DNA of 64,000 nt from Paraburkholderia kururiensis (GTDB lineage: Bacteria > Pseudomonadota > Gammaproteobacteria > Burkholderiales > Burkholderiaceae). Location: assembly GCF_034424375.1 (NCBI RefSeq), contig NZ_CP139965.1:4402001-4466000 (forward strand). Reading direction: 5' to 3'. The notes under the pieces were generated by a model that saw only the letters and a program-made list of their open reading frames with translations, did no database searches and was not told where the DNA came from. Within the stretch, counting starts at the first letter, position 1; the number at the start of each line of letters is the position of its first letter. This document shows, piece after piece, positions 19,337 to 32,147 of this stretch. Position numbers and translations under genes: made by a program.

Positions 19337-19527
19337 CGGCGGCAGGCGGCACAGCGGCCTTGCGCCGCAGGCGCCGCGGCGCATGTGGCGACCTTGTGAT
19401 CGCGTTTCGCCCGATCCGTCGCCCCGCCTCTTTGGCCTTTTTGCATTCGGGACGCAACCTGCCGGCGGGCAGGCCAGCCCCACCGGCAGCGCTTTAGCGC
19501 ACTGCCGCGCTCTCCAGGAACCACGCA

Positions 19528-21030
<1,503 letters not shown>

Positions 21031-21031
21031 C

Positions 21032-22504
21032 ATGCAGTGGGAAGTGGTGATCGGCCTCGAGACGCACGCGCAGCTCTCGACCGCCTCGAAGATTTTCTCC
21101 GGCGCATCCACGCAGTTCGGCGCGGCGCCGAATACGCAGGCATGCCCCGTGGACCTCGCCTTGCCCGGCGTGCTGCCGGTGATGAACCGCGGCGCCGTGG
21201 AACGCGCCATCCGCTTCGGTCTTGCGATCGGCGCGACGGTGGCCCCGCGCAGCATCTTCGCGCGCAAGAACTATTTCTACCCTGATCTTCCGAAGGGCTA
21301 TCAGATCAGTCAGTACGAGATTCCCGTCGTGCAGGGCGGCACCGTCACGATCCAGGTGCCCGCTAACGAAAAGACCGGCGCGGCCGCTTACGAGAAGACC
21401 ATCAACCTCACGCGCGCCCACCTCGAAGAGGACGCCGGCAAGTCGCTGCACGAAGACTTCGCGGGCATGACGGGCATTGACCTGAACCGCGCCGGCACGC
21501 CGCTGCTCGAAATCGTCACCGAGCCGGAAATGCGCAGTGCCGCCGAAGCCGTCGCCTACGCGAAGGCGTTGCACGCGCTCGTGATGTGGCTCGGCATCTG
21601 CGACGGCAACATGCAGGAAGGGTCGTTCCGTTGCGACGCGAACGTGTCCGTGCGGCCGGTGGGCCAGAAGGAATTCGGCACGCGCGCCGAGATCAAGAAC
21701 CTCAACTCGTTCCGCTTCCTCGAAGACGCCATCAACTACGAAGTGCGCCGCCAGATCGAGCTGATCGAAGACGGCGGCACCGTCGTGCAGGAAACGCGTC
21801 TCTACGACCCGGACCGTCGCGAGACGCGCTCCATGCGCAGCAAGGAAGACGCCCACGACTACCGCTATTTCCCCGACCCTGACCTGATGCCGCTCGTGAT
21901 CGACGCGGCCTGGGTGGAACGCGTGAAGGGCGAGATGCCGGAGCTGCCGGCCGGCATGCAGCGGCGCTTCGTCGAACAGTACGGCGTGACGCCGTATGAC
22001 GCGGGCGTGCTGACGTCGAGCAAGGCGATGGCTGGGTACTTCGAGGCGGTGGTGGCGAAGGCGGGCGCAGCCCAGTCAAAGGTCGCGGCCAACTGGCTGA
22101 TGGGCGAAGTGTCGTCGCAGTTGAACCGCGAAGGGCTCGATGTCGAGCAGAGCCCGGTTTCCGCGGCGCAACTCGCATTGCTGCTGCAACGCATTGCGGA
22201 CGGCACGATCTCGAACAAGATCGCCAAGGAAGTGTTCCTCGCCATGTGGGACGAGAAGGCCACGGACGAAGGCGCGGCCGACCGCATCATCGAGGCGAAG
22301 GGTCTCAAGCAGATTTCGGATACCGGCGCGCTCGAAGCGATCATCGACGAAGTGCTGGCCGCCAACCAGAAGTCCGTGGACGAGTACCGCGCGGGCAAGG
22401 ACAAGGCATTCAACGCGCTGATCGGCCAGGCGATGAAGGCGACCAAGGGCAAGGCGAATCCGCAGCAGGTCAACGAATTGCTGAAGAAGAAGCTATCCTC
22501 GTAA
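21032..22504 (+). CDS. gatB: Asp/Glu-tRNA amidotransferase subunit B
   Basis: Kinase and tRNA-binding subunit of GatCAB. 490 residues. Visible: [15 protein letters not shown] at the start, [19 protein letters not shown] (ammonia-channel and active-site region), LEEDAGKS, the [19 protein letters not shown] signature and the YatY-like tail ending NELLKKKL. Complete, normal length. The complex supplies Asn-tRNA or Gln-tRNA where the direct synthetase is missing; which applies here cannot be judged from the window. Confidence 0.98.
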   Translation: MQWEVVIGLETHAQLSTASKIFSGASTQFGAAPNTQACPVDLALPGVLPVMNRGAVERAIRFGLAIGATVAPRSIFARKNYFYPDLPKGYQISQYEIPVVQGGTVTIQVPANEKTGAAAYEKTINLTRAHLEEDAGKSLHEDFAGMTGIDLNRAGTPLLEIVTEPEMRSAAEAVAYAKALHALVMWLGICDGNMQEGSFRCDANVSVRPVGQKEFGTRAEIKNLNSFRFLEDAINYEVRRQIELIEDGGTVVQETRLYDPDRRETRSMRSKEDAHDYRYFPDPDLMPLVIDAAWVERVKGEMPELPAGMQRRFVEQYGVTPYDAGVLTSSKAMAGYFEAVVAKAGAAQSKVAANWLMGEVSSQLNREGLDVEQSPVSAAQLALLLQRIADGTISNKIAKEVFLAMWDEKATDEGAADRIIEAKGLKQISDTGALEAIIDEVLAANQKSVDEYRAGKDKAFNALIGQAMKATKGKANPQQVNELLKKKLSS

Positions 22505-22621
22505 GCCGGCTGGCGGCGGCGCGCCTCGGCTCGCGCCATCGCGCGTGAACCGAACGGGGCGAACCAGCCGGTTCGTCCCGGCAAGCGCGCCGCCATGCGC
22601 TTGTCTTGACTGGAGCACTGG

Positions 22622-23461
22622 ATGGCGAAAGCACCCGACCTCGACGATTTCCGCGTGCCGTTCTTCGGCGAAAGCAAGAAGGCGAAGAAGTTCGCACTCG
22701 CAGATTTCGACCCGGCTGCGAAGCCGTTCTCGCGAGGATCGAAGGACGCGGACCGCGAGCGCCTCACCGAAGTCACGATGAAGCTCGACTCGCAGCAAGA
22801 CCGGCTCTACGCGCAGCGTTACCAGCGCGTGCTGCTCGTGCTGCAAGGCATGGATACGAGCGGCAAGGACGGCACGATCCGTGCCGTATTCCATGAGGTC
22901 GACCCGCTCGGCATCCGCATCGTGCCGTTCAAGGCGCCCACGCCCATCGAATCGGCGCACGACTTCCTCTGGCGCGTGCACGCTCACGCGCCCGCCGCAG
23001 GCGAACTGGCCATCTTCAACCGCAGCCACTACGAAGACGTGCTGGTGCCCTACGTGCTGGGCCAGATCGACGACGTGGAGCGCGAACGGCGCTTTCGCCA
23101 CATCCGCCAGTTCGAGTCGCTGCTGGCCGAGAGCGGCACGGCCATCATCAAGTGCCTGCTGCACATTTCGAAGGAAGAGCAGCGCAAGCGCATCCAGGCG
23201 CGCATCGACGACCCCACCAAGCACTGGAAGTTCGACGTCTCCGACCTCGCCGCCCGCAAGCTCTGGGACCCGTATCAGACCGCCTACGGCGAGGCGCTCG
23301 CGGCCACGTCCACCGAAATCGCGCCGTGGTACGTGGTTCCCGCCGACTCGAAGACGCACCGTAACCTCATGGTGGCGGAACTACTGCTGCGTCTGCTCGA
23401 ATCGATGAACCTCGAATACCCGGCGGCGAAGGAATCGCTGAAGGGCCTGCAGGTGGAATAA
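22622..23461 (+). CDS. Polyphosphate kinase 2 family protein
   Basis: Uses polyphosphate to phosphorylate nucleotides. 279 residues, one PPK2 domain. Walker A is GMDTSGKDGT; Walker B and the lid follow in GELAIFNRSHYEDVLVPYVLG and HISKEEQRKRIQARIDDPTKHWKF, then WYVVPADSKTHRNL. Overall sequence resembles the class III enzymes (Meiothermus type), which phosphorylate both AMP and ADP, more than class I, though this is judgement by eye. It follows gatB by 117 bp in the same direction. A GC-rich 8-bp hairpin (23477-23496) without a T-run lies after it. Confidence 0.92.
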   Translation: MAKAPDLDDFRVPFFGESKKAKKFALADFDPAAKPFSRGSKDADRERLTEVTMKLDSQQDRLYAQRYQRVLLVLQGMDTSGKDGTIRAVFHEVDPLGIRIVPFKAPTPIESAHDFLWRVHAHAPAAGELAIFNRSHYEDVLVPYVLGQIDDVERERRFRHIRQFESLLAESGTAIIKCLLHISKEEQRKRIQARIDDPTKHWKFDVSDLAARKLWDPYQTAYGEALAATSTEIAPWYVVPADSKTHRNLMVAELLLRLLESMNLEYPAAKESLKGLQVE

Positions 23462-23527
23462 GCACGATCCGTGTGCGCCGGCGCATGAGCGCCGGCCCGC
23501 GGCAACCCACTACAAAGAAGGAAAGAC

Positions 23528-24313
23528 ATGTTGCGTGTGATCACCGCCAACCTCAACGGCATTCGTTCCGCGGCGAAAAAAGGCTTCTTCGACTGGTTCG
23601 GCACCCAGGGCGCCGACGTGCTCTGCGTGCAGGAAATCAAGTGCTCGCAGGACGACATGACGCCCGAGTTCCTCGCGCCGCACGACTTCACCGGCTACTT
23701 CCAGCACGCGGTGAAAAAGGGCTACAGCGGTGCGGGGCTCTATACGCGGCATGAGCCGGACGAAGTCGTGATCGGCTTCGGCAGCAAGGAGTTCGACCCG
23801 GAAGGCCGCTATGTCGAGGCGCGCTTCGGCAAGCTCTCCATCGTCTCCGTATATGTGCCCTCCGGTTCGAGCGGCGACGAGCGCCAGCAGGCCAAGTACC
23901 GCTTCATGGACGAGTTCATGCCGCACCTCGCGGCGCTGCGTGAGGAGCGCGAGGTGATCGTGTGCGGCGATGTGAACATCGTCCACAAGGAAATCGACAT
24001 CAAGAACTGGAAGAGCAACCAGAAGAATTCGGGCTGCCTCCCCGAAGAGCGCGCGTGGCTCACGAAGCTCTTCGACGAAGTGGGTTACGTCGACGTGTTC
24101 CGCACACTTGACCAGCGGCCCGAGCAGTACACGTGGTGGAGCAATCGTGGTCAGGCGTATGCGAAGAACGTGGGATGGCGCATCGACTATCAGATCGCGA
24201 CGCCCGGCATTGCCGGCAAGGCGAAGCGCACCTCGATCTTTCGAGACATCAAGTTCAGCGATCACGCGCCGCTCACGGTCGACTACGACCACAAGCTCAA
24301 GGCGAAGGCTTAA
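23528..24313 (+). CDS. xth: Exodeoxyribonuclease III
   Basis: AP endonuclease and 3'-5' exonuclease in base excision repair. 261 residues. The EEP-fold catalytic motifs are all present: TANLNGIRSA (metal Asn), VQEIK (catalytic Glu), SVYVPSG, GDVNIVHKEIDIKNWKSN (Asp-Asn pair), WWSNRGQAYAKNVGWRIDYQ and the final FSDHAPL (catalytic Asp-His). Start ATG preceded by AAGGA. The stop codon overlaps the stop of the convergent protease gene by 3 bp, so no room is left for a separate terminator. Confidence 0.97.
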   Translation: MLRVITANLNGIRSAAKKGFFDWFGTQGADVLCVQEIKCSQDDMTPEFLAPHDFTGYFQHAVKKGYSGAGLYTRHEPDEVVIGFGSKEFDPEGRYVEARFGKLSIVSVYVPSGSSGDERQQAKYRFMDEFMPHLAALREEREVIVCGDVNIVHKEIDIKNWKSNQKNSGCLPEERAWLTKLFDEVGYVDVFRTLDQRPEQYTWWSNRGQAYAKNVGWRIDYQIATPGIAGKAKRTSIFRDIKFSDHAPLTVDYDHKLKAKA

Positions 24314-25494
24314 CGCCGTTGTCCTGCAGGCGTGCGCGGCATGCCTGCGTAGTCAGGCAGCGCATCCACCGTGCTGCCCACCGCTTTCGCGTAGAGCGGC
24401 AGCATGTCGGTGAGCCGCTTCATGATGTCCTTGCGGCGCGCGGCCGTGTACGGGTGCACGTAGATGAAGCCCTGCTCGCGGTCGGTGCGCGTCGCGACGG
24501 CGAGCTTGTCCCACAGCGTGACGGCGGCGCGCGGATCGTAGCCCGCGCGCGAGGCGATGTCCGCGCCGATCACGTCGGCTTCCGTTTCATCGGCGCTTTC
24601 GTACTTCATTTCGAGCAACTGCGTGCCGATGCCGAGCGGCGCCGCGCCGAGATCGGCGAGGCCGAACAGCTGCGGAATGGTGCCCGAGCCGAGCTGCGCC
24701 GCCTGCTGTTCGCCGAGGCGTTCGCGCGCATGTTCGCGCAGCGCGTGCGCGATCTCGTGGGCTGTGAGCACGCCCAGTTCGTCGTCGTTGAGCCGCACGC
24801 GGTCCAGCATGCCGGCGTACATCACCACCTTGCCGCCCGGCAGGCAGTACATGCGGATCGCCGACGACTGGATCACCGCGACATCCCACTTCCAGCCCTT
24901 CACGCGGTCGTTCCACTTCGACGAGTAGGACGCGAGCCGGCTCACGACGGCGCGCACGCGCTTCACGCGCGCATCGCTTTCGGGATACAGCCGGTCCTGG
25001 TGCTGCGCGCCGTAGACGATCTGCTGGAACTCTTCGGCAGCCTGCGCCTCGAGCATCGACGACGGAATCAGGTTGCGGAACGTCGCCATGTTGGGGCCGT
25101 AGCGCACCTGGCCGGTCGGGCTGAAGGGCGTGCCGGCGGGCGTGGAACTGTTGCCCATGGTCGTGGCGGACCCCGGTGTAGCCGCGGGTGCGCCGTGTGC
25201 CGCCGTGGAGGTGGTCGAAGCCGGTGTGGCCGCGGACGGATGGCCTGCTGTGTTGAATGCCGGTGCCGTGGTGGGCGTAGCGCTGGTCGTTGCGCCGGAG
25301 CTGCTCATGCCGGTGGCACTGCCCACGCCAGCTGCGCTGCCCGTGCCGCCTGGGGGCGCATCGGCGGCGCGTGCTGTGTGCAAAAGCCCCGTGATGGTCA
25401 GCATTCCGAAAACTGCCAACGCGCCAAGCCGCGACGATGCCGGCCACGAAGCGCCGCGTCCGCAGTCCGCTGCCACGGTGGCCAGCGTCTTCAC
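24310..25494 (-). CDS. Exported M48 family metalloprotease
   Basis: 394 residues from a GTG at 25494 that overlaps the transporter stop by 4 bp (GTGA). N-terminal signal sequence with a hydrophobic core (LGALAVFGMLTITGLL) and probable cleavage after HTARA. A Ser/Thr/Ala/Gly-rich linker of about 100 residues follows, then the peptidase domain with the zinc motif TAHEIAHALREHARE (HEXXH) and the third ligand region SADETEADVIGADI. It resembles periplasmic BepA/LoiP-type proteases, which act on outer-membrane protein assembly. It lacks an obvious TPR domain, so it is closer to the short LoiP type. The upstream partner is an AmpG-like permease. Confidence 0.88.
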   Translation of the reverse strand: MKTLATVAADCGRGASWPASSRLGALAVFGMLTITGLLHTARAADAPPGGTGSAAGVGSATGMSSSGATTSATPTTAPAFNTAGHPSAATPASTTSTAAHGAPAATPGSATTMGNSSTPAGTPFSPTGQVRYGPNMATFRNLIPSSMLEAQAAEEFQQIVYGAQHQDRLYPESDARVKRVRAVVSRLASYSSKWNDRVKGWKWDVAVIQSSAIRMYCLPGGKVVMYAGMLDRVRLNDDELGVLTAHEIAHALREHARERLGEQQAAQLGSGTIPQLFGLADLGAAPLGIGTQLLEMKYESADETEADVIGADIASRAGYDPRAAVTLWDKLAVATRTDREQGFIYVHPYTAARRKDIMKRLTDMLPLYAKAVGSTVDALPDYAGMPRTPAGQRR

Positions 25495-26885
25495 GAGCGC
25501 AGCCTCCACGGCGCGATGCGCACGAGCAGCAGCATGCCCGGCAGCGCAAGCGCGGTACACGCAAGGAAGTAATCGAACCAGCCGATCTGCGCGACCACAT
25601 AGCCGCTCGCCGCCGACGCAAGCGTGCGCGGCACCGAAGCGAGGCTCGTGAAGAGCGCGAACTGCGTGGCCGTGTAGCGCGGGTCCGTGGTGCTGGCGAT
25701 GTAGGCGGTGAACGCGGCCATCGTGAGGCCGGTCGCGAAGGTCTCCAGACCGAACACGAGTGCGAGCGCGACCGACTTCGGATCGAGCTGCATCTGCGAA
25801 CTCGCGCCGAACACGGCGAAGAGCTTGCTCATCAAGTGACTTGTGGCCACAGTGAAGTCGTAGAGTGCCGCGAGCACGGGCGAGTCGGGCCCCACCTGCG
25901 CGAGCCACGCGAAGCCGAGCGTCGAGATCATCTGCAACGCGCCGAAGATCCAGAGCCCGCGGCCAATGCCGATCTTCACCAGCCACACGCCGCCTATGAT
26001 GCCGCCCGCGAGGCTCGCGCCGAACGCCGTCGTCTTCGCGATCACGCCGATCTGCGTGCGCGAGAAGCCGATATCGAGAAAGAACGACGTCGAGAGCGTG
26101 GTCGCCATCGTGTCGCCGAGCTTGTAGAGAAAGATGAACGCGAGCACGAACAGTGCGCCGCGCCAGCCGTCGCGCTGAACGAACTCGCGAAACGGCAGGA
26201 TGATGGCGTCGCGAAGGTTCTTCGGCGGCGTGCCGTGCACTTCGGGCTCGCGCACCACGAGCGTCATGATCATGCCGGGCAGCATGAACGCGGCGGTGAC
26301 GGCGAACACCGTGGTCCACGGCAGATGGTCGGACAGAATCAGCGCGAGCGAACCGGGAATCAGCGCGGCAATCTTGTACGCGTTCACGTGCACCGCGTTG
26401 CCGAGGCCCTGTTGCGTGTCAGAGAGCAGTTCGCGGCGGTAGGCGTCGATCACGATGTCCTGGCTCGCGCCGAAGAACGCGACGAGCGCGGTGAGCGCGG
26501 CCACGGTCCAGATCGAATCACGCGGCGAGACGAAGCCGAGCGCCGCGATGGCGCCCGCCACGAGGATCTGCGTGAGCAGCATCCAGCCACGCCGACGGCC
26601 CGGCCGCCAGCCCGGCAGACGCGGCACGTAGCGGTCCATGAGCGGCGCCCACACGAACTTCCACGTGTAGGGAAACTGGATCAACGCGAAGAGACCGATT
26701 TCCTTGAGGTTCACGCCTTCCGAACGCAGCCACGCCTGCACGAGATAGACCAGCGTGAAGAGCGGCAAGCCCGACGTGAAGCCCAGAAACACGCAGATCA
26801 GCATGTGCGTGTTCAGATACGCACGCCAGCCGGGATGTTCTTCGTGGGCAGTGAGTGCGGGCACCTCGTGCGGCGGATTCGGCAT
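25491..26885 (-). CDS. AmpG-like muropeptide MFS transporter
   Basis: 464 residues with about 12-14 membrane helices. AmpG brings anhydromuropeptides back into the cytosol for recycling. Matching stretches: ICVFLGFTSGLPLFTLVYLVQAWLRSEGV, IGLFALIQFPYTWKFVWAPLMDRY, FFGASQDIVIDAYRRELL and KLGDTMATTLSTSFFLDIGFS, all typical of the AmpG/acetyl-CoA transporter group. Upstream of and overlapping the exported M48 protease, so both are probably one transcription unit concerned with envelope turnover. This is inferred from position only. Confidence 0.87.
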   Translation of the reverse strand: MPNPPHEVPALTAHEEHPGWRAYLNTHMLICVFLGFTSGLPLFTLVYLVQAWLRSEGVNLKEIGLFALIQFPYTWKFVWAPLMDRYVPRLPGWRPGRRRGWMLLTQILVAGAIAALGFVSPRDSIWTVAALTALVAFFGASQDIVIDAYRRELLSDTQQGLGNAVHVNAYKIAALIPGSLALILSDHLPWTTVFAVTAAFMLPGMIMTLVVREPEVHGTPPKNLRDAIILPFREFVQRDGWRGALFVLAFIFLYKLGDTMATTLSTSFFLDIGFSRTQIGVIAKTTAFGASLAGGIIGGVWLVKIGIGRGLWIFGALQMISTLGFAWLAQVGPDSPVLAALYDFTVATSHLMSKLFAVFGASSQMQLDPKSVALALVFGLETFATGLTMAAFTAYIASTTDPRYTATQFALFTSLASVPRTLASAASGYVVAQIGWFDYFLACTALALPGMLLLVRIAPWRLRS

Positions 26886-26959
26886 GTGGCAGCGGTGTGG
26901 AGCGTGGGTCAGCGGATGGAGTTGGAATCGCGCCGATCGGCCCCGTCGCGGCGGCCCGG

Positions 26960-27568
26960 TCAGCTTTTCCTGACGCGATAGACCGCAAGACTACCACGCC
27001 AGTTCGCGCCCCAACGCACCGTCTGGCCGCCGTGCAGCACCACGCGGTCGAGAATTTCGATGCCCACTTCCGGCGCGAGCGCTTCGAAGTCCTTGATGGT
27101 CAGCACGCGCACGTTCGGCGTGTTGTGCCACTGGTACGGCAGCGACTTCGATACCGGCATGCGGCCGCGCAGCACCGAAAGCCGGTGCGGCCAGTAGCCG
27201 AAGTTCGGGAACGACACGATGCACTCTTTGCCCACGCGCACGGTCTCGCGCAGGATCGCGGCGGTCTGGTGGATGGTCTGCAGCGTTTGCGAGAGGATCG
27301 CGAAGTCGAAGCTGGCGTCTTCGAAGAGCCGCAGGCCGTCTTCGAGGTTCTGCTGGATCACGTTGATGCCGTTTTTCGTGGAAGCGAGCACGCCGGCGTC
27401 GTTGATCTCGATGCCGTAGCCCGACACCTCGAGTTCCTCGGTGAGCAGCGAGAGCAGCGAGCCGTCGCCGCAGCCGAGGTCGAGCACCGTGGAGCGCGGC
27501 TCCACCCAGCGGGCAATGGCGCGGAAGTCCTCGCGCGTGGCGAGATTGTCGAATGCGGTCTGGTTCAT
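26960..27568 (-). CDS. metW: Methionine biosynthesis protein MetW
   Basis: Methyltransferase-fold partner of MetX, 202 residues. The start at 27568 overlaps the metX stop by 4 bp (ATGA), which fixes the start over the longer open frame. SAM-fold motif I is [12 protein letters not shown], followed by YGIEIN, and the family signatures [31 protein letters not shown] and [20 protein letters not shown]. MetW is required together with MetX for homoserine acylation in several proteobacteria. It would share the metX leader control described below. Confidence 0.95.
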   Translation of the reverse strand: MNQTAFDNLATREDFRAIARWVEPRSTVLDLGCGDGSLLSLLTEELEVSGYGIEINDAGVLASTKNGINVIQQNLEDGLRLFEDASFDFAILSQTLQTIHQTAAILRETVRVGKECIVSFPNFGYWPHRLSVLRGRMPVSKSLPYQWHNTPNVRVLTIKDFEALAPEVGIEILDRVVLHGGQTVRWGANWRGSLAVYRVRKS

Positions 27569-28710
27569 ACGCCAACCTCGGCGGCAATGCGTTCGTAATA
27601 GGCGCGCATCAGGTTGTGGTAGCGCGCGTCGTCGAGCAGGAAGGCGTCGTGGCCGTGCGGCGCGTCGATTTCGGCATACGTGACCTGGCGCTTGTGATCG
27701 AGCAGCGCCTTCACGATTTCGCGCGAACGCGCGGGCGCGAAACGCCAGTCGGTCGTGAAGCTCGCGATGAAGTACTTCGCCTTCGTATGGGCGAGCGCCG
27801 CGGTGAGGTCGCCGTCGTAGGCCTTGGCCGGGTCGAAGTAGTCGAGCGCGCGCGTGATCAGTAGGTAGGTGTTCGCGTCGAAGTACTCGGCGAACTTGTC
27901 GCCCTGGTAGCGCAGGTACGACTCCACTTCGAACTCCACGTCGAAGCTGAAGTTGTAGGCGTCGTGGGCGCCTTCGGCGCGGCGCAGCGCCCGGCCAAAT
28001 TTGGCCGCCATGTCGTCGTCGGAGAGATACGTGATGTGGCCGATCATGCGCGCCACGCGCAGGCCGCGCTTGGGCTTCACGCCGTGCGCGTAGTAGTCGC
28101 CGCCGTGGAAGTCGGGGTCCGAGAGAATCGCGGAGCGCGCCACCTCGTTGAACGCGATGTTCTGTGCCGAGAGCTTGGGCGTGGACGCGACCACGATGCA
28201 ATGGCCCACGCGGTCCGGGTACATCGTGCTCCACGCGAGCGCCTGCATGCCGCCGAGGCTACCGCCCATCACGGCCGCGAATTTTTCGATGCCGAACAGG
28301 TCGGCCACGCGGGCCTGCGCGTTCACCCAGTCTTCCACCGTGACGACAGGAAAGCTCGCGCCATACGGGCGGCCCGTGCTGGGGTCGATGCTCATGGGTC
28401 CCGTGGAGCCGAAGCACGAACCCAGGTTGTTCACGCCGATCACGAAGAAGCGGTTAGTGTCGAGCGGCTTGCCCGGGCCCACCATGTTGTCCCACCAGCC
28501 GACGTTCTTGGGGTCGTCGGCGTAGACGCCCGCAACGTGGTGCGAGGCGTTGAGCGCGTGGCAGACGAGCACGGCGTTGCTGCGCCCGGCATTGAGGGTG
28601 CCGTAGGTCTCGACCATGAGGTCGTAGCCGGCCAGCGAGCTGCCGTTCTGCAGACGCAGCGGCTCGGCAAAATGCAGTTTTTGTGGAGCGACGATCCCGA
28701 TGGATTCCAT
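27565..28710 (-). CDS. metX: Homoserine O-acyltransferase MetX (probably succinyl type)
   Basis: First committed step of methionine synthesis: acylation of homoserine. 381 residues, alpha/beta hydrolase fold. The nucleophile Ser is in [14 protein letters not shown], the Asp in the FTTDWRFAP region and the His in [26 protein letters not shown] and [12 protein letters not shown] are family signatures. In proteobacteria MetX proteins paired with MetW generally use succinyl-CoA; the sequence alone cannot prove acyl specificity. Translation may be controlled by a structured leader (28711-28868). Confidence 0.94.
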   Translation of the reverse strand: MESIGIVAPQKLHFAEPLRLQNGSSLAGYDLMVETYGTLNAGRSNAVLVCHALNASHHVAGVYADDPKNVGWWDNMVGPGKPLDTNRFFVIGVNNLGSCFGSTGPMSIDPSTGRPYGASFPVVTVEDWVNAQARVADLFGIEKFAAVMGGSLGGMQALAWSTMYPDRVGHCIVVASTPKLSAQNIAFNEVARSAILSDPDFHGGDYYAHGVKPKRGLRVARMIGHITYLSDDDMAAKFGRALRRAEGAHDAYNFSFDVEFEVESYLRYQGDKFAEYFDANTYLLITRALDYFDPAKAYDGDLTAALAHTKAKYFIASFTTDWRFAPARSREIVKALLDHKRQVTYAEIDAPHGHDAFLLDDARYHNLMRAYYERIAAEVGV

Positions 28711-28868
28711 TCATTCCGCCTAGATGACAGGGCGGCTAAATGGTGTCTGCGGTGCGCGGGAGGAAGGAGAGTGCGCGGCTGACGACCTCTTTAGCCGCAT
28801 TTGTAGTGAACCGCTGGGACTGGCCCGGCTGGTTCGCGCGCCCGCAATCGAGTCAGCAAATCGGCGCG
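28711..28868 (-). promoter_or_regulatory. Candidate SAM-II-like riboswitch in the metX leader
   Basis: Read on the - strand. P1 is CGCGCC (28868-28863) with GGCGCG (28842-28837). Its 20-nt loop starts GATTTG and ends ATTGCG. An extra hairpin follows, GAACC (28835-28831) with GGTTC, then the core ACAAATGCGGCTAAAGAGG (28804-28786). The core's TGCGG can pair with TTGCG at the loop end, and GAG with CTC in the loop, giving a pseudoknot like SAM-II, whose 3' half also reads AAATG-N2-GCTAAA. Expression platform: GCGGCTAAA (28798-28790) is perfectly complementary over 9 bp to TTTAGCCGC (28740-28732). If that helix is not formed, CCGCC (28735-28731) can pair with the GGCGG Shine-Dalgarno (28720-28716). 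A -10-like TATACT stands at 28900-28895. Folded by eye only. Confidence 0.6.
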
Positions 28869-29734
28869 TATTGGTGATGCCTTGGTGAACGCAGAGTATA
28901 GCGGAAAATGCGCGGCGACCGGCTGAAGCGCTTCGGTTGAATGACGGGGCTCGGGGCGCTCTTTGAGCGCTCACCGGCTGCCGCCTCGCGGCGGCCGTCG
29001 ATGCTACTGGAGGATGAGCCGCAACTGCGCGTCGGCCTGCTCGCCGGGCTCGCGCACAAAGCCGCTCTTGGCGTAGCGATGCCAGCGGCCGATCACGTAG
29101 CTCACGAGCAGGCTCGCGCGAACCACCGGGTCGTAATCGGGCGGCAGCGGCACGGCGGCAGTCTCGGCGCTGCCGTGAGCCGACGCGGCTGACGTGCCGG
29201 CGTCCGTCAGCCCGACCCGCAGGCATTGCTTCACCGACGCCTCGATGCGCTCGGTCATCTGGTTCACGCGCTCGGTGAGCCGTTCGTGCTCGCCCACCAG
29301 GGCCTCGCCCGTCAGAACGCGCGTCATGCCGGGATTTTTCGCGGCGAAATTGAGCAGCATGAGCCCGATGGCACGCGCCTGGAGCACGCCGTTCGGCTCT
29401 TTTGCGACGATCTGGTTGATGAGCCCGAAGATGGTCTGCTCGATGAACTCGATAAGGCCTTCGAACATCTGCGCCTTGCTCGCGAAATGGCGATATAGCG
29501 CCGCTTCGGATACGCCGATGCGGGCCGCGAGCGCCGCCGTGGTGATCTTTTCGCTCTTGGGCGCTTCGAGCATGGTGGCGAGCGTTTGCAGAATGTGCAC
29601 GCGGCGCTCGCCGGGTTTCGGGCGACCTGCCCGCTGGGACGCCGACGGGGCGCCTGCTTCTGCGTCGCCGTCCGCGGTTGCCGCTCGTGGCGACGACGGC
29701 GCGGCGGAGCGCCCAGCGTCGGGCAGATCTTCGT

Positions 29735-31497
<1,763 letters not shown>

Positions 31498-31792
31498 TCA
31501 ACCGCGAATTGTACAGGACTGGCGCGCTGCAACAGGCATTTCCGCCCGTGCATTCGGGGGCTGCCGAATGGGGTATCGCGGGGGGAGCATGCGGTTTTTG
31601 TCTTGCTTCCGCCCACGCTCTTGCGCGATGTGTAAAACCCGTCTGCCGCTGCATCCGGCACATCTGCGCGACAGCGTTGGCAGGAAACTGCGCGTGCAAC
31701 CCCCGGGGCGCTCACGCACAGTCGGGCCTCGCGACTCGTGGCATCATTTCCTCACCTTCAGCTTCGTCCGTCTTTTTCCACGGGAAATCGCA

Positions 31793-32032
31793 ATGAGCCA
31801 GTCCGCATCCACCTCCAGGGAGCCGGCGAGTGTGCGGTGCCCGCGCTGCGGCCGGGCGTTCGACTGCGGCCGCCACACCGACCCGTTCGACTGCTGGTGC
31901 CAGGCCATGCCGGCTGTGCAGGCCGACCGCCTGGTCCACGGCATGCCGTGCCTGTGCCCCGAGTGCCTCGCCGACGACCTCGCCAGCGCCCAGGCGCGGC
32001 CCACCGATCCGCTCGGGCCCACGGGCGCCTGA
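31793..32032 (+). CDS. Small cysteine-rich CWC-family protein
   Basis: 79 residues. The frame is open further upstream, but ATG 31793 is preceded by GGGAAA and starts the conserved part. Nine cysteines fall in three clusters: CPRCGRAFDCG, DPFDCWCQAMP and MPCLCPECLADDL. The central F-x-C-W-C is the signature of the cysteine-rich CWC family of unknown function; a zinc-binding fold is likely. It lies between argB (divergent) and the RegB-type kinase. Confidence 0.8.
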   Translation: MSQSASTSREPASVRCPRCGRAFDCGRHTDPFDCWCQAMPAVQADRLVHGMPCLCPECLADDLASAQARPTDPLGPTGA

Positions 32033-32147
32033 GCCGGGGGGGGGCGGTGGGAAGGGTCCGTTCTCCCTGCGGCGACAATGCACAGGTGTTGACGTGGACG
32101 AAATAACGAGTCCGCGCCGCAGTGCCGCGAGCGGTTAAACTCCCCGC

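Noticed and set aside
28976..28996. slmA terminator
   Set aside because: GCCGCC/GGCGGC hairpin lies after the stop, but no T-run follows on the - strand.
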